The notes: generated by a model from the letters alone, not told the origin. Numbered from the stretch's first letter, positions 46,401-57,683 are shown. The stretch is DNA of 64,000 nucleotides from Liolophura sinensis (GCF_032854445.1 NC_088295.1:38367385-38431384); one strand, 5' to 3'. Numbers and translations: made by a program.

Positions 46401-49400
46401 AATCATTTGGATAAGTACACGATAATGTTGAACAAAGTACTAGTAGTACATTCTGAAATTGACTGTTTTGCTCTGATACATTATGTATTGTTTTCCTACC
46501 TTGTGAAAATTTAGTGCAGTTGTTGTTGCTGTATACGATTTTTGAATAGAATAAATGTAAACAGACTATTGGGAAATGGCAACTGGAAATGAGTATTTGT
46601 TATTACCTACCTCCTATTGTAAGTCAGAATTGATTTTTCGAATCTTAATACAATGTACAAGAGAGTACTGAAAAAGTCACATTATTATAAAATGTTTACA
46701 CATTTACATTGAAGTTTGGGAATAAAATAAAATCCCCTTGAATCAGCCAGATTCGTGACACGCAGCCTAATTGGCGGTAAACCTCCGTGCCCATAGGCTG
46801 TGGGCAAGTCTTTCAATAAATGACTCACTTACACCTATATGAGGACATGTATCTTGGAGGTCTATGTGGATATTTTTGCCTAAGTGGGGTTCAAAAAAAC
46901 TATCAATATCCACCAGTTTATAGAAACAGCAGTGCAATATATTTCTTTGTCCTAATGGAGACAATGATGAGGTACACCAACAGTCTCGACAGGAGCCGGA
47001 TATAATATTACAGTTGTATGTTTACGGAGGTAAAAAGAATAATGGGTGTTAAGAGGGGTTTATAGAGGACACAGTACATGTCAGCAATTTTCCTGAGGAG
47101 TTCGAGTGAATTGCGGCTGATTAGTAAAACCGGACTCCGGTAATAAGTTTACAGTAGTTCCGTTGATGTTCAGACTCCCAAACACCCATGATACATGGAC
47201 TGACATCGCTTCTGTTCTGTGACAATGTTACACTGGTCTGATCCTACGCCATGGCTTTAAACTTTATCAAAGACAAAGTATTGCTCTTACCTGATAAAAA
47301 AAATACCTAAAAGTAAAGAAAGGCATTGCTGAAATGGCATTGGAGATGTTAGGAGTTTGAAGAACAGGGTGTCTGACCTTGACACAAAAATCTGGGACTG
47401 CTCTATTTAGAAAGGATAATTTTTGAAAGTCTCATTCCTCGATGGCAATGTGAATGACAAAGCCCTGACGATGTGGGCCATATCCATTTTTTAATAACAT
47501 TCTGATTCAGAAGTGTGCATGGGACTTAACAGCAACAGTATTTTACCTTTTTTCTGTCGTTCTACTTTGGGAATATTCCAAAAAAAGTTTTAGACCAGAA
47601 GAATGTTATGAAGAGATACTTAGGTATTTTCCTGGCTAAATTTTTGTGTATCCTGAGGTGTAAATTCTTAGCAGAATTCTAAAAAGCTTCATGAATATTT
47701 CCACTACACTTAGACTAAAATGAACCAGATAAATGGAACTACCGAAGAAGTTCTGAAAACGTCCCATTACAACGAACATTCGTTCGGATGTATAACGTTT
47801 TAGCTACATTTTGGGAGGAAGGTCCATTATTTATATGTTCTCTGGTGAACAGACGGAAGTCGGTTAGAAGAGTAACCGAACACATATAAGGGATACAAGA
47901 AATAGCAACAGCTGCAGATCCCAAGCTAATTGCTAATCATTTGGAGACATCAAGGTAGGATCTACGTCAATAGCCATGTACATTACTACATGTTATCACA
48001 CATGCATAGTCCACCATATAACCAGAATAAACACTAGATAGAAAGACATGAAATGCATATATATGGATAAAACGTTTCTTTGCTAGATTTTTATGTCTTT
48101 AAGTCGTTTTGCATTCATTACTTATGCCTTGGTTCTGAACTAGAGGATGTCAGAAAGCCTCAGACATTCTTATTTTATCAAAAAAGTAAGAAAAATTAGA
48201 GCCCGTTCTTGTTTAAGGATACGACAATGTCAATGAACCCTTTCAAATAAATAAATAAATGAGTGAATAGTTTTAAAAAATCATATTACTAAAGCAATCC
48301 TGAGTAAAAGGAAAGAGTTCAATTTTATTGGATTTTTCTTTTGGCCTTGGTTTAACTCGTTGTGTTTTTCTTCTTATTATTATGATGCGATATTTTAATC
48401 TTGCACATACACATAATGTGGTGGTCATTATTTAGATGAGTGCTAATGATATAAGCAGTTACAAAATCCAAGCCTTCATTGTGCTGTAGCCGAAGCTCCC
48501 TGGATGAATGTGACCTCATAAAATCAGGTTAGTATTGATCAGAACGTACCGTCCATTACAATCCTGTTTGATAAAACCAGACTTTACGTGGACCGAGGTG
48601 GTACCTTCCCCAGGATGTCCTCATCTCAATTTATGAAGGAAAACGGACTGCTCAACGTGAGCATTAGATTTAGTGCTGAAGCTTGTATTTTCAGTTTGGG
48701 TGCGATAATTTGCTGGACGTACCGTTATTATCTAGTTATGTGACGACAAACTCACGCACCAATATGTTACTAGTGATTTTCAAATCTAGTCACGTGCACA
48801 GTACATGTATACTCAGCATTTTATACGCGTCTGGAAACTCGAAGCTATCAGCTATTAAATGCAAGCATAAATCATTTTTAATGTCACTTTTGCCTACACA
48901 CGCCTAAGTTATTTGACGCTTTGTATCTCAGCTGTCATTGCATGTAGATCCAATCAAAACATCAGGTGAGTAATATCAGATTAATAGATGTCTCAGGGAA
49001 ATTATTACAAAGCGAAGTTCAAGACAAAAGTACATCGAGCATTGTGAGGCGCATTGGAAAAAGTGTGTATTAACTTTTTATAAGGGTTCTAAAATTTCCC
49101 CGCATATTACGTTCCCACGAAGGTGCAACTTTTTGACGTAAAGATACAATACAGACAAAGCGGAAATTTCATGGACGGAAAATGTGCGTGTTTTAGACTG
49201 TACATGTGCAACAACATTTATTAACTTCTCATGAACCGCCACGTTCAGGAATATTCAGATCATATTACGACGGTGTTTCCTTGTTGTAGACAGATCTCAA
49301 GATCTGCGTGTTTGCAAAGCAGATATTTGCATTTACCTCACTGTCTATTGAAGCGTAATAATACCTATATAATCGTGTGATGTGGCCAGGTTTTCAGACT

Positions 49401-49950
49401 CTCTCGTGAGCCCTTTTAGGTCTCCGGGTCATCAACCTGACTTTCACTCTGGAAGTAAAATTATCATGAAGATGACATTGTCGTACAAATTCAATGAAAA
49501 TCAATGAATGATGGCAACGGTGTCAAATATTGATGTTTTCGACACAGCATGCTGGGTGTCAATTCTCTTGTCAGTGCAATATAAATACAATTTCCGCGAT
49601 TTTGTGTGGTCCCATTGATACATCCGTCTCTCAGACGAAAATTGCAAAACAGACAACTATATTAATACTGAAAACAAGATTCAATGCGATTACATTGCCG
49701 TGAAAGGCGCCCGTGAATACTTGAGGACAATAAATCATTCTTGTTTTCTCGGCTTTACAATTTTCATACTCATTGCTCGTTTATATTATTATCGCCAGTT
49801 ATTATTGATCACGCTGAGGCGAATTGTTGTTGTAGCGACAACTCGTGTCATGAATTTACATATCATGTCTGATATGTCTGATACTCCAATTCCCTGCAAC
49901 ACGAAAACAACGTGTATGCACCACGGTATATTAGTGGTATCAGTGACCTA
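43465..49950 (+). repeat. Ancient tandem segmental duplication, right copy
   Basis: Partner of 35930-42850, starting about 0.6 kb after it ends. Blocks near 43.9-44.1, 45.9-46.3, 46.75-47.15 and 48.95-49.75 kb align in order with the left copy. Identity in aligned parts is roughly 70-80 per cent by eye. Stop codons and indels differ between copies, so short frames such as 43708-43890 have no partner frame. The unshared middle (47.2-48.9 kb) shows nothing gene-like. Confidence 0.8.
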
Positions 49951-50480
49951 ACGTTGGCATAAATATTTAAGGTGAAGCAAGTCAACCGAAAATTCATGTG
50001 ATCTACACATTTGAATATGCAGCCAAGTGCGGGTAATCTGCAATTCTGAAAGTACTTTTAGGTTCATATTAGTCTACGTTATGTAATTCTATAAACCTAG
50101 CAGCGGGGAGCAGTTTCTTTGGGTTGGATCCGTTAATAATACGTTTTAAGTGTGACGTATGATATTTCTCGAAGAATATGCTCACAAGACGGCTTATTCT
50201 ATCGTGCATATTAGTCGTATACTTTTCCTAAGCAAATGGCGACTTTCTGTTGAAGTTAAAAACTATTCCATGAAAAGATTGCTTTATATCAAACCAGAAC
50301 ATGATGTCATGGTGCATTGTGTTTTTAGTAGAGAGCCATTGCCGTAGAGACCAGTTTTATTATGACGTGGGCTAAGATAGTAGGCGACAAACCGAAAGGC
50401 ACATGCAATTTTCTATTAGTTTTGAACACACATGCGGGGAAAGGGATTTTTCAGCGGAAAGGAGACACTCGTGTAAAAAT
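49951..50480. other. Spacer before the retrotransposon, nothing seen
   Basis: No repeat or gene recognised between the right duplication copy and the 5' LTR. A 62-codon frame at 50159-50347 has no support. Confidence 0.5.
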
Positions 50481-50639
50481 TGTAATGACACAGGCTTTAA
50501 CGTGGAATGTTATCCCCCCTTACTCGGGGCTCTCGGATGGCATCACGAAAAACAGTCAGGATCATGTAAGTTGCTTTGCCAATATCACAACATGATGTCA
50601 GCCAAGATCAGGTTAGTTTTTCTTGTCAATATCATAACA
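50481..50639 (+). repeat. 5' LTR, 159 bp
   Basis: Starts TGTAATGACACAGGCTTTAA and ends AATATCATAACA, so it has TG...CA ends. It matches 54248-54404. Inside, a 46-bp unit is repeated nearly twice (ccaagatcaggttag... and the copy before it). The segment GTTATCCCCC...CTCGGGGCTCTCGG is the best conserved part between the LTRs. Confidence 0.8.
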
Positions 50640-50657
50640 TCGTGTCAGACCAGCAAA
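50640..50657 (+). promoter_or_regulatory. Possible tRNA primer-binding site
   Basis: Directly after the 5' LTR comes TCGTGTCAGACCAGC. It resembles the TGGTGTCAG-type sites of many Gypsy elements with one change. The primer tRNA is not assigned. Confidence 0.35.
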
Positions 50658-50744
50658 CGAACATATTGGCACACCCTCTCTGTTAGGATTCGTTTTAGAA
50701 CGCACGAAAAACGCACTAGATCAGCACTGGTTGTAAAGAACAAG

Positions 50745-51530
50745 AGCGATATTATCGCCACTGAAACGTTCAAGCCGACCGACGCGTTAGACTTATGCGG
50801 GAACGTTTCGTATAACTGGTGGCGATTCAGACAACGCTTTGAGCTTTATCTGACGGCCATTGGATTCGACAGAAAAGAGCGGAAAGAAAAATCGAATTTA
50901 TTGCATGTTATCCGTGATGCTGGCCTCGAAGCGTGCAACACTTTCACATTCGCCGTAGCTGAAAACGCTATAAATTTGAAGCCAGTACTCAGTAAATTGC
51001 ACTCCACGGAAGAAACTTACGTGTGAGAGATTTTACTTCTCCCCCTGTAAACAAGACCTAAATGAAACCATAGATCAGTACGTAACCCGTCTCCACACAC
51101 TCAGCAAATCGTGTGAATTTGGGGGTTTAACAGACACTTTGATCTAAGACACACTGATCAGGGGAATACGTAATAACACCGCCCGTGAACAACTCTTGCG
51201 AGACCCAGATTTGACACTTGGACAAGATGTTCAGATCGTCAAGGCTTCAGAAATGGGAAAAACCCAATTAAAAGAGCTCCAACAAGCTGTGAGAGCTAAC
51301 GCTGATGCGGTGAATAGGCAAGGAAATCGCCCCGTTACAGACAGACAAACAAAGGGAAGAAAAATTATCATAATTTTCCACAGACAAAGCGACCAAATAG
51401 TTCTGATTCGGTGGACAGTAAACATAAGTGTTGCGGGTGTGGCCTATGGCATAAATCAGGAAATTGTCCGGCCTACGAGGCCACCTGTACACAGTGCTTC
51501 GGTAAAAACCACTACGCCAAATGTGGCCTG
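50745..51530 (+). pseudogene. Retrotransposon Gag, broken
   Basis: The capsid-like part is open to 51026 (motifs NVSYNWWRFRQRFELYLTAI, LLHVIRDAGLEA). After a break it continues in another frame (LNETIDQYVTRLHTLSKSCE), has a stop near 51145, and resumes as IRGIRNNTAREQLLRDP. Two zinc knuckles lie at 51429-51524: a C-x2-C-x3-H-x4-C unit (CCGCGLWHKSGNC) followed by CPAY and a second unit CTQCFGKNHYAKC. The knuckles lie in a different frame from the open frame over them, so at least two frameshifts are present. Confidence 0.8.
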
Positions 51531-51534
51531 TCCA

Positions 51535-51940
51535 AAAATGTACACACCCGTTGAGGAAACGAGTGAGCCTGCTGTTAGTTACGAGGAAGCGATAAGTGAG
51601 TCCTTTGTCGAGACAATAACCGCGGATACAGTAAGTAAGGATAAAGTCACTGACTGGATAGCACCTCTCAATATCAACGGATTTATTATCCCGGCTAAAC
51701 TGGATACGGGTGCACAGACTAACATCATATCAGAGGCAGATTTTACTTCTCTCTCCAAACAGCCATAACTTCTGAAGACCACACGGGGGTTCAAAGGCTA
51801 CACCAATACCAAGATTCCCATACTAGGGAAGTGCATAGTTACAGTACACACTCCAGGCCATGACTTTCATCTTACATTTTTGAAGTCCCTCCTAGTTCAA
51901 TCACTCCTCGGCCGAGAAGCTTGCCTAAACTAAATTTGAT
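51535..51940 (+). pseudogene. Retrotransposon aspartic protease, broken
   Basis: The frame open to 51768 carries ITADTVSKDKVTDWIAPLNI, then the active-site motif LDTGAQTN at about 51697-51720. A stop falls shortly after, at 51766-51768. The rest (KGYTNTKIPILGKCIV, then SLLGREACLN) continues in a shifted frame to about 51930. Retroviral-type proteases act as dimers in maturing the polyprotein; this copy cannot be made intact. Confidence 0.75.
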
Positions 51941-52413
51941 CAAGTTAGTTGGAGAAGTAACAATCACTTTAGATGAAACCGTAAAACCAGTGGCTGAACT
52001 CTATTTTAATAGTGAAAAAGAAAAATAATGACATCAGAATCTGTCTGGATTCAAACGACTTGCATAGGGCTATCAAGCTGCAACACTACAAACTTCTGAC
52101 CATGACAAAATTTGCTTTTGCAAAATATTTCAGCAAACTGGACGCTTCCCAAGGTTTTTGGCAACTGAGACTAGACTTTAACACTCTATTTGGTTGCTAC
52201 AGATATTTACATCGTCCCTTTAGAGTTTCCAGTGCACTAGAAGCATACCATAAAACAATCCGAGAGCTATTTGATGACATTACTAATGTCAATACTTCAA
52301 TGGACGATATGGCTGTGGGGCCGCACTAGAGAAGGACACAGCAGTCAGGTGCGTCCTTGAAAGGGTCCGAAAAGCAAACCTGAAAAGATAAATGCCAGTT
52401 CGGTGTTAATAGG
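51941..52413 (+). pseudogene. Retrotransposon reverse transcriptase, broken and shortened
   Basis: The frame 52012-52326 reads through the finger and palm motifs: KNNDIRICLDSNDLHRAIK, FSKLDASQGFWQLRLD (catalytic Asp), then FRVSSALEAYHK, and SMDD at about 52297-52308 in the place of YxDD. The segment between QLRLD and FGCYRYL is shorter than usual for the family, and the N-terminal part of the domain is missing. Stop at 52327. The stretch up to 52413 continues in another frame (RCVLERVRKANLK). Confidence 0.8.
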
Positions 52414-53057
52414 TTGAATTTTCTGGGCGACTGTCTCACCGATCATGGAACCGAGGCTGACGAAACAAAAGTCTCAGCCACAGAAAATATGCCAGACCCA
52501 GAAAATGTTCAAAGATTCCTTGCCGTGGTTACATATCTCGCTAAATGGATACCAGGATTATCACAGAAATCGGCTCCATTGAGAATCGTGCTGAGTAAAG
52601 GCACGTTGTGGCAGTGGGGTCACGAACAGGGAACAGCTTGGAATAATCTGAAGAGTGTCTTGACGTCCCAACCAGTCCTACAGTATTATGATCCCAAGAG
52701 ACCAATCAAAATATCATCCGATGCTTCCAAAGATGGATTTGGCGCTGCATTTTTACAGCTACATTCGAATGAATTTTACACGTGGCATACGCCTCAAGGG
52801 CCATGCTGGTTGCTGAAACCAGATATGCTCAAATCGAAAAGGAGTTACTTGGAATTGCCTATGCGTGTGGACGATTCTACCAGCCGCTCGTAGATTGCCC
52901 ATTGCGTATTCAACGCCTGTTGCTCAAGTTCCAGCGCTATGATCTCAGTGTCTCTTACACTCCTGGAAAGTTCCTGTTGTCTGCTGACACACTCTCGCCG
53001 GAAACCGACAAGACAGCTGAAACCAAGTCCCTATTGTTCATATGGTTCTGCTTGTAA
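52414..53057 (+). pseudogene. Retrotransposon RT connection and RNase H, broken
   Basis: 52414-52893 holds NFLGDCLTDHGTEADETKVS, VTYLAKWIPGLSQKSAPLR and the RNase H start ISSDASKDGFGAAFLQ (Asp at about 52720). At about 52785 the coding frame moves to that of 52782-53057: YASRAMLVAETRYAQIEKEL with the RNase H Glu. After YACGRFYQPL the text jumps to DCPLRIQRLLLKFQRYDLSV. The stretch expected between them in the family, which holds another catalytic Asp, is deleted. Confidence 0.8.
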
Positions 53058-53830
53058 TGTCTATATCAGATAACAGGCTTGTTCGGGTAAGACAGGAAAC
53101 CAGAAAAGACCCAAATCTGATGTCCCTAAAAAGTGCTGGCCTAAGAACAAGCATGATAGCCCGCCACTAACAGCAGAATACTGGAATGTTCGACATGACC
53201 AGTCTGTGGCGGATGGCCTCACTTTGAAAGGGTCAAAACTACTGGAATGAATGCTGACATTATGCAAATGGTGAAATCATGCAGTACATGCCTTACTTGT
53301 AAGCCTGCCCAATCACCGGAACCGCTCAAACCTGTTCACCTGTGGCATAGAGAACTATTTGCTGGTAACGGATTACTTCTCCTTGTATCCAGAATTTATT
53401 TCTCTTACAACAATATCAAATGTTGTTGTTAGAGCGCTAAAGTCGGTGTTTGCACAACAAGGAAGACCTGACATTGTGATGTGTGATAATGGGCTACAGA
53501 TTTCCTCTGAAGAGTTCATTGAGTTCACCACGGAATGGGATTTCGTGCATATCCCTTCCAGTTCGCATTTTCCACAATCTAATGGACTGAGAGAAAGTTC
53601 AGAAAAAAAAACAATTAAGGGAATCCTAAGGGAGGCACAGCTCAGCAAGCAGGATCTGTTCAAAGCAGTACAAGCTGCAGATCCACACCAGTGCAGGCAA
53701 TATACTGGCAGAGGCCTCACTAGATCATGTGGTGTGCAGACAGATGATGGGTGGGCAAGTACGGCGTAATCAGAGATCTGAGGAGAGATCCAATTACCCC
53801 CGACAGATGACCGCCCTGTTGATGACCGTC
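53058..53830 (+). pseudogene. Retrotransposon integrase, broken
   Basis: A Cys pair of the N-terminal zinc domain is at 53280-53290 (CSTC in MVKSCSTCLTCKP). The frame shifts near 53355, then 53359-53766 carries the catalytic core: Asp in LVTDYFS (about 53371), Asp in VMCDNGLQ (about 53485) and Glu in NGLRESSE (about 53593). The spacing between the last two is 35 residues, the DD(35)E pattern. The zinc-domain His residues are not clear. Stop at 53767. The C-terminal domain is only traceable in pieces. Confidence 0.8.
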
Positions 53831-54233
53831 CAGATGTTACAGGTTATTAGTCACCAAGTACACTCACTATGACGACGGACAACCAAGACTCGCCTGCTTG
53901 TGAATCAGTGCCTTTCCGGAGATTAACCAGATGTTCAAAACCACCAGACAGACTGATAAGATTTTGTTAAGACAGTTAGGGGCATGAGTGCTGAAGATTC
54001 ACGAGGGGGTGAAGTGCTAGTAACCGCTCCTCCCAAGCCTAAATTCGATTATTTTTAAAAAAACCCAGTTTCATACCACGAACCATCTGTTGAACCTTGT
54101 ATAGGTTTTAAGACATTGACTTGAACTCTTAGATGGAACTCTAACCAATGCTCACATAGTTGCCTGTCAAGATGTATTTGTCATGTAAGTTCTAGTTTGT
54201 AATGTTTAACTCAAGTTAAATAGAAATCTGTTT
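53831..54233 (+). other. Retrotransposon 3' untranslated part
   Basis: Between the integrase remains and the polypurine tract. Short pieces look like the basic, proline-rich pol tail, then AT-rich non-coding sequence. No envelope frame. Confidence 0.5.
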
Positions 54234-54247
54234 AAGAAAAAGGAAGA
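54234..54247 (+). promoter_or_regulatory. Polypurine tract
   Basis: AAGAAAAAGGAAGA immediately before the TG of the 3' LTR, where plus-strand priming is expected. Its position fixes the LTR boundary. Confidence 0.7.
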
Positions 54248-54404
54248 TGAATTGATATAGGCTTTAAGATGGAGAGTTATCCCCCTTACTCGGGGCTCTC
54301 GGATGTCATCACGAAAAACAGCCAAGATTATGTAAGTTGTCTTGCCTATATCACAACATGGTGTCAGTCAAGATCATGTTAGTTGTCTTGTCAATATCAT
54401 AACA
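54248..54404 (+). repeat. 3' LTR, 157 bp
   Basis: Starts TGAATTGATATAGGCTTTAA directly after a purine run and ends AATATCATAACA. Same internal 46-bp duplication as the 5' LTR. Differences from the 5' LTR are scattered substitutions and one-base indels. Confidence 0.8.
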
Positions 54405-54949
54405 AGAATAACAATTCATACTGGTGCAATGATGTGACGTGAAGAAATTGGTGCATAATCCTTGTCTCCGTCTTTGTGCTTTTACATGATGTTAGTGTAC
54501 GCACGTATTTGCAAGAAATGACGTAATTGGACTTGTTTAGTCCTGTATTTGAACCAAGATTGCATTTGGAGAAAGAAGAAACTTGCAAATTTTCTTACAT
54601 GGCATACAGAACATCCAGCTATATTTTGCATTTTCTGGAGTTGTCATTGTGTCTAATACGACGATTTACCTTGTTAGTGCCCTTTGCGGTTGTTAAAGCA
54701 CCAGTCTTTCTTTGTGTTGTAAAATTTCTTGGTCGGAAATACCAACGATTCCTCCAGAAGATTTGTCTGTAAAGTGACAGACACGCAGAGTTTATTGTCA
54801 ACTTACTGAGGAAGGACGGAATACTAAATCTGTAGGCTTCATTTTGAAAGATGATTGTCGTCTGAATTAAATAACACTGAAATACTCACATGTAGTTTTT
54901 AAAAATTATTCTTCGCTTCCAAGTTAAAACAATTTGACATGGGAGGGAT

Positions 54950-55110
54950 GTTTAGTTATTTATTTGATTTGTTTTACGCCGTACTAAAGAATATCCCACC
55001 TGCAGGTTGCTTGCAGACCTTCCCACGTACGGCAGGAGAGGGAGCCAACATGAGCTGGATTGAACTCATAGCGACCGCATTGGTGCTAACCACCTCGGTA
55101 GAAGGAAGGT
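54950..55110 (+). mobile_element. SINE, family A, internally deleted
   Basis: Starts tttagttatttatttgattt with cgccgtacta, then jumps to 'tgcaggttgcttgcagacc' and 'cgtacggcaggagag', ending 'gaactcatagcgaccgcatt'. About 50 bases present in the 4.09 kb copy (the cggcggccagc to accatc part) are missing. Confidence 0.75.
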
Positions 55111-56394
55111 TTGAACAGGATAACCTTGACAGTTTATGTTTACACCCGATGAAACTTTTGTTTCCGTATTAATTCACGCAGATACATGTATGTGATGGTG
55201 GCCAAATCTGGTTGTTAATAAACTCTGCCGGGACAGAAACAACAGTATGAGAATACATTTGTTGTCATAAAAAAATCCAAACACCTCACAAGATATTGAC
55301 GCGTATGATATCCGTTGTACGCACTGTAATCAATACAAGAAACGATACAAAGGCTGAATTATCGATATCAATAAATATTAGTGTTTATCAATATCGATCA
55401 TTTGTTTCTCCATATTAGTAAGTGGTGCATTGTTATAGATAAGTGCGACTATTTCACGATATCCACAAATATTTTATTGATATGGATAACTCATATAGCT
55501 CATCTCGATTAATTCTCGATTAAATTTGGTTAAATTGACCCTCCGATAGAAAGTCCATATTATTTCCAATTATTTTTTGAAACTTAAGTCACGGCGTCAG
55601 TAGTCCCTTTGGGTTCATTTCAGCTGGATTAACGGTTTTTTCTAATTTATGGCTATTTGTAAATTGTACCTGTTCAGGAAGCCACGAAAAAATGATGATT
55701 ATAGGCCTAATTGTGTCAATCGCAGTGCGTTCTGGTCTGCCTGCGCGCCGGAGATATACGATCATAGCCGAATGTCTGTGACAGAATACCCAGCTGTTGG
55801 ATTGAAGAGATTTCTAATTAAGCCTTGTACATGATGTCTCGGTCGTCTGCAGGAGGACATCAGTGTGGCAGAAAGAGGCGCCTCTACCCGTACAATGACG
55901 GACGGCTTCATCAATAGGTGACAACTGGCTATTCCTGGCATCTTCTTACCTGATCCCAACTAATGAAATTAAATGCAGAGGTGCGCCCTTTTGAACTGGA
56001 GCTGTCCCGAGAGTGGCTGTAAAACATTGTTAAGCGCACAGTTCGGGTGTATTTTTCAGGCTACCCTTCCAAAAGCAATTTGGAGATTTTACAAGTGGAA
56101 CTGGAATACAGTTTGTCGGAATATCCACTGGGATATCCTACAGGCCAGGACTTATATTTATTAAGGAACTTTAAATGCAAGTCATTAAAAAGCCAAGCTC
56201 AGAACAGGGGGGAACTCAAACTTCCTAGAGAAAAAACATTTTGATTGCTGCTGTGTTTGAATTTTTAGTGTTTAAATGTGGGCCCAGATCTTCATATAAG
56301 GTACGGCTATCAGAATGACGAGTGTGCACTGAATGAATCGGGAGTGGACGAGGGTGAACAATTCTAAATCTATAAACTATAAACTTGTTTTCAG
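55111..56394. other. No firm gene; one weak exon-like stretch
   Basis: Contains the hairpin at 55.36 kb. At 56065 a good acceptor (gtgtatttttcag) precedes an open stretch (YPSKSNLEILQVELEYSLSE), but no good donor follows in a usable phase. Left as a possibility only. Confidence 0.35.
55360..55400. repeat. Imperfect AT-rich hairpin
   Basis: tatcgatatcaataaa and tttatcaatatcgatc form arms that pair at about 14 of 16 positions around a short loop. A third related piece, ttttattgatatggata, is near 55472. Confidence 0.5.
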
Positions 56395-56440
56395 GATCAG
56401 AAGACGAGAAAGTGTATGGTCTACATGAGAAGATCACCGG
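56395..56440 (+). CDS. Candidate 46-bp internal exon
   Basis: Flanked by strong splice sites: acceptor 'aacttgttttcag' ending at 56394 and donor CACCGG|GTAAGT. In phase 0 it reads DQKTRKCMVYMRRSP plus one base, which matches the phase of the candidate last exon at 57488. In another frame it also reads openly (SEDEKVYGLHEKIT), so the frame is unsure. No family recognised. Confidence 0.25.
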
Positions 56441-56859
56441 GTAAGTTCAAAGAGTAACTGTACTTCTTTCATGATTGAGGCACCTAGCATGTAAATTGAA
56501 ATCCTTTAATATATCTCAAATGTAAGCGTAAGAGATCGGATTCCTGGAAGACATTAGAAGTCACTCGATATCAGCTGCTCTGGAATGATTCCGCCCTAAG
56601 TTTTAATACCACGTCTCATAACAAGCACCTGCCTCTAAGCTACAAACTGCATGAGAATCACTAGACGTATATTCACACTGGGCGAAGGAAACCAATGTTT
56701 GGAGTGTGTGGGATTTAATGAACCTGTTGTAACTAAACCCACCCAATCTGAAAACCCCAAACTCAAACTGTAGCTGAGGACGCCGCAGAAGCGGTATAGT
56801 CTTTACAAGATGTGCTTATAATATAAATAACGAGTAAGTCATACCGGCTTTTTTCCATA

Positions 56860-57000
56860 AGGTCTGTCAGCAATCAGCGGAAGGTGGTGGATTTCAACCG
56901 GGCTCTCCCCGGTTTCCTCCCACCATAATGCTGGCCGCCGTCGTATAAGTGAAATATTCTTGAGTAGATCAAACACCAATCAAAATAAATAAATAAATTG
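56860..57000 (-). mobile_element. SINE, family A, truncated, minus strand
   Basis: Contains 'ccgggctctccccggtttcc', 'tcccaccataatgctggccg', 'ccgtcgtataagtgaaatat' and an AAATAAATAAATAAATT end, as in the 19.35 kb copy. The tRNA-distal part is missing. Confidence 0.75.
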
Positions 57001-57487
57001 TTCCAGAAGATAAGTAAACAATATATCACACTGTCGTATGTGTACACGTGCCTAGAAATCGTACAAAGTTTTACCCCAAAGCTGAAGCCCTAAAAATGTA
57101 CGTTATGTGTGGCGACAAAACACGATTGTTGAGTTGAGTTTCGCATTTAAACAATAGTTTTTCTGTGACCTGGTAAACCCTAGTACATTCATTCGGAGTG
57201 AGATGGTTCTTCCTGAATCACGATTTCAGCACATGCGTTTCTGATGATTAACTCTGATCGCACTGCGCTGCGAATACTCCAGTAATTCAGAAGTCCAATG
57301 GCATAAAACAGAGTAAAAAACACTACTCATGAGGAACCAATTTTTCAAGTTTCAGCCTGTTTTCCTTTTCAAGCTAATCGATCTAATAAAGGTTACTTGA
57401 TATCTTGCAAATTTATAAAATTCCACTCTTCTAACAGTGAATACTGCCATAAAACATGGATTAATTTCAGTTTCGTATTTTTAACAG

Positions 57488-57648
57488 AGAACGATCATGC
57501 TTGGGTAGACCTTGTCTTGGTGGCTTCCCAGTATGGTAATGACCAACCATTGGACCAGGTCGTGAATATATACCAAGAACACCCTAATTTATCTCCCTCC
57601 AAAAAGATTACGCTGATTCAAACACAACTGTCTAACGGTGGACAATGA
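57488..57648 (+). CDS. Candidate last coding exon of an unknown gene
   Basis: The acceptor 'gtatttttaacag' ends at 57487. The frame then runs open for 53 codons to TGA at 57646: ENDHAWVDLVLVASQYGNDQ, then PLDQVVNIYQEHPN, ending TQLSNGGQ. The composition looks like real protein, and an AATAAA lies 29 bases after the stop (57678-57683). I do not recognise the family and cannot find convincing earlier exons, except perhaps the 46-bp one at 56395. Could be a gene fragment or a chance frame. Confidence 0.3.
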
Positions 57649-57677
57649 TTCCACGGCACCGGAAATAGCGGGTGAAT

Positions 57678-57683
57678 AATAAA
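57678..57683 (+). terminator. Possible polyadenylation signal
   Basis: AATAAA within gaataataaatgcgg, 29 bases after the TGA of the candidate last exon. The spacing is good for a very short 3' UTR, but the motif is common in AT-rich DNA. Confidence 0.25.

Larger units (their letters stand above)
50481..54404 (+). mobile_element. Degenerate Ty3/Gypsy LTR retrotransposon, about 3.9 kb
   Basis: Short direct LTRs bound the remains of gag and pol in the Gypsy order: Gag, zinc knuckles, protease, reverse transcriptase, RNase H, integrase. The flanking 5-mers AAAAT (50476-50480) and AGAAT (54405-54409) agree at four of five bases and look like a decayed target-site duplication. The body has many frameshifts, several stops and internal deletions, so it cannot be autonomous. 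The LTRs agree at roughly nine in ten positions. No envelope gene is visible. The wording of the knuckles and pol suggests one of the K02A2.6-like Gypsy lineages common in invertebrates. Confidence 0.9.

Noticed and set aside
50403-50744. Treating the first part of the 207-codon frame as Gag
   Set aside because: This part is the 5' LTR and leader read through by chance; Gag-like text starts only near 50745.
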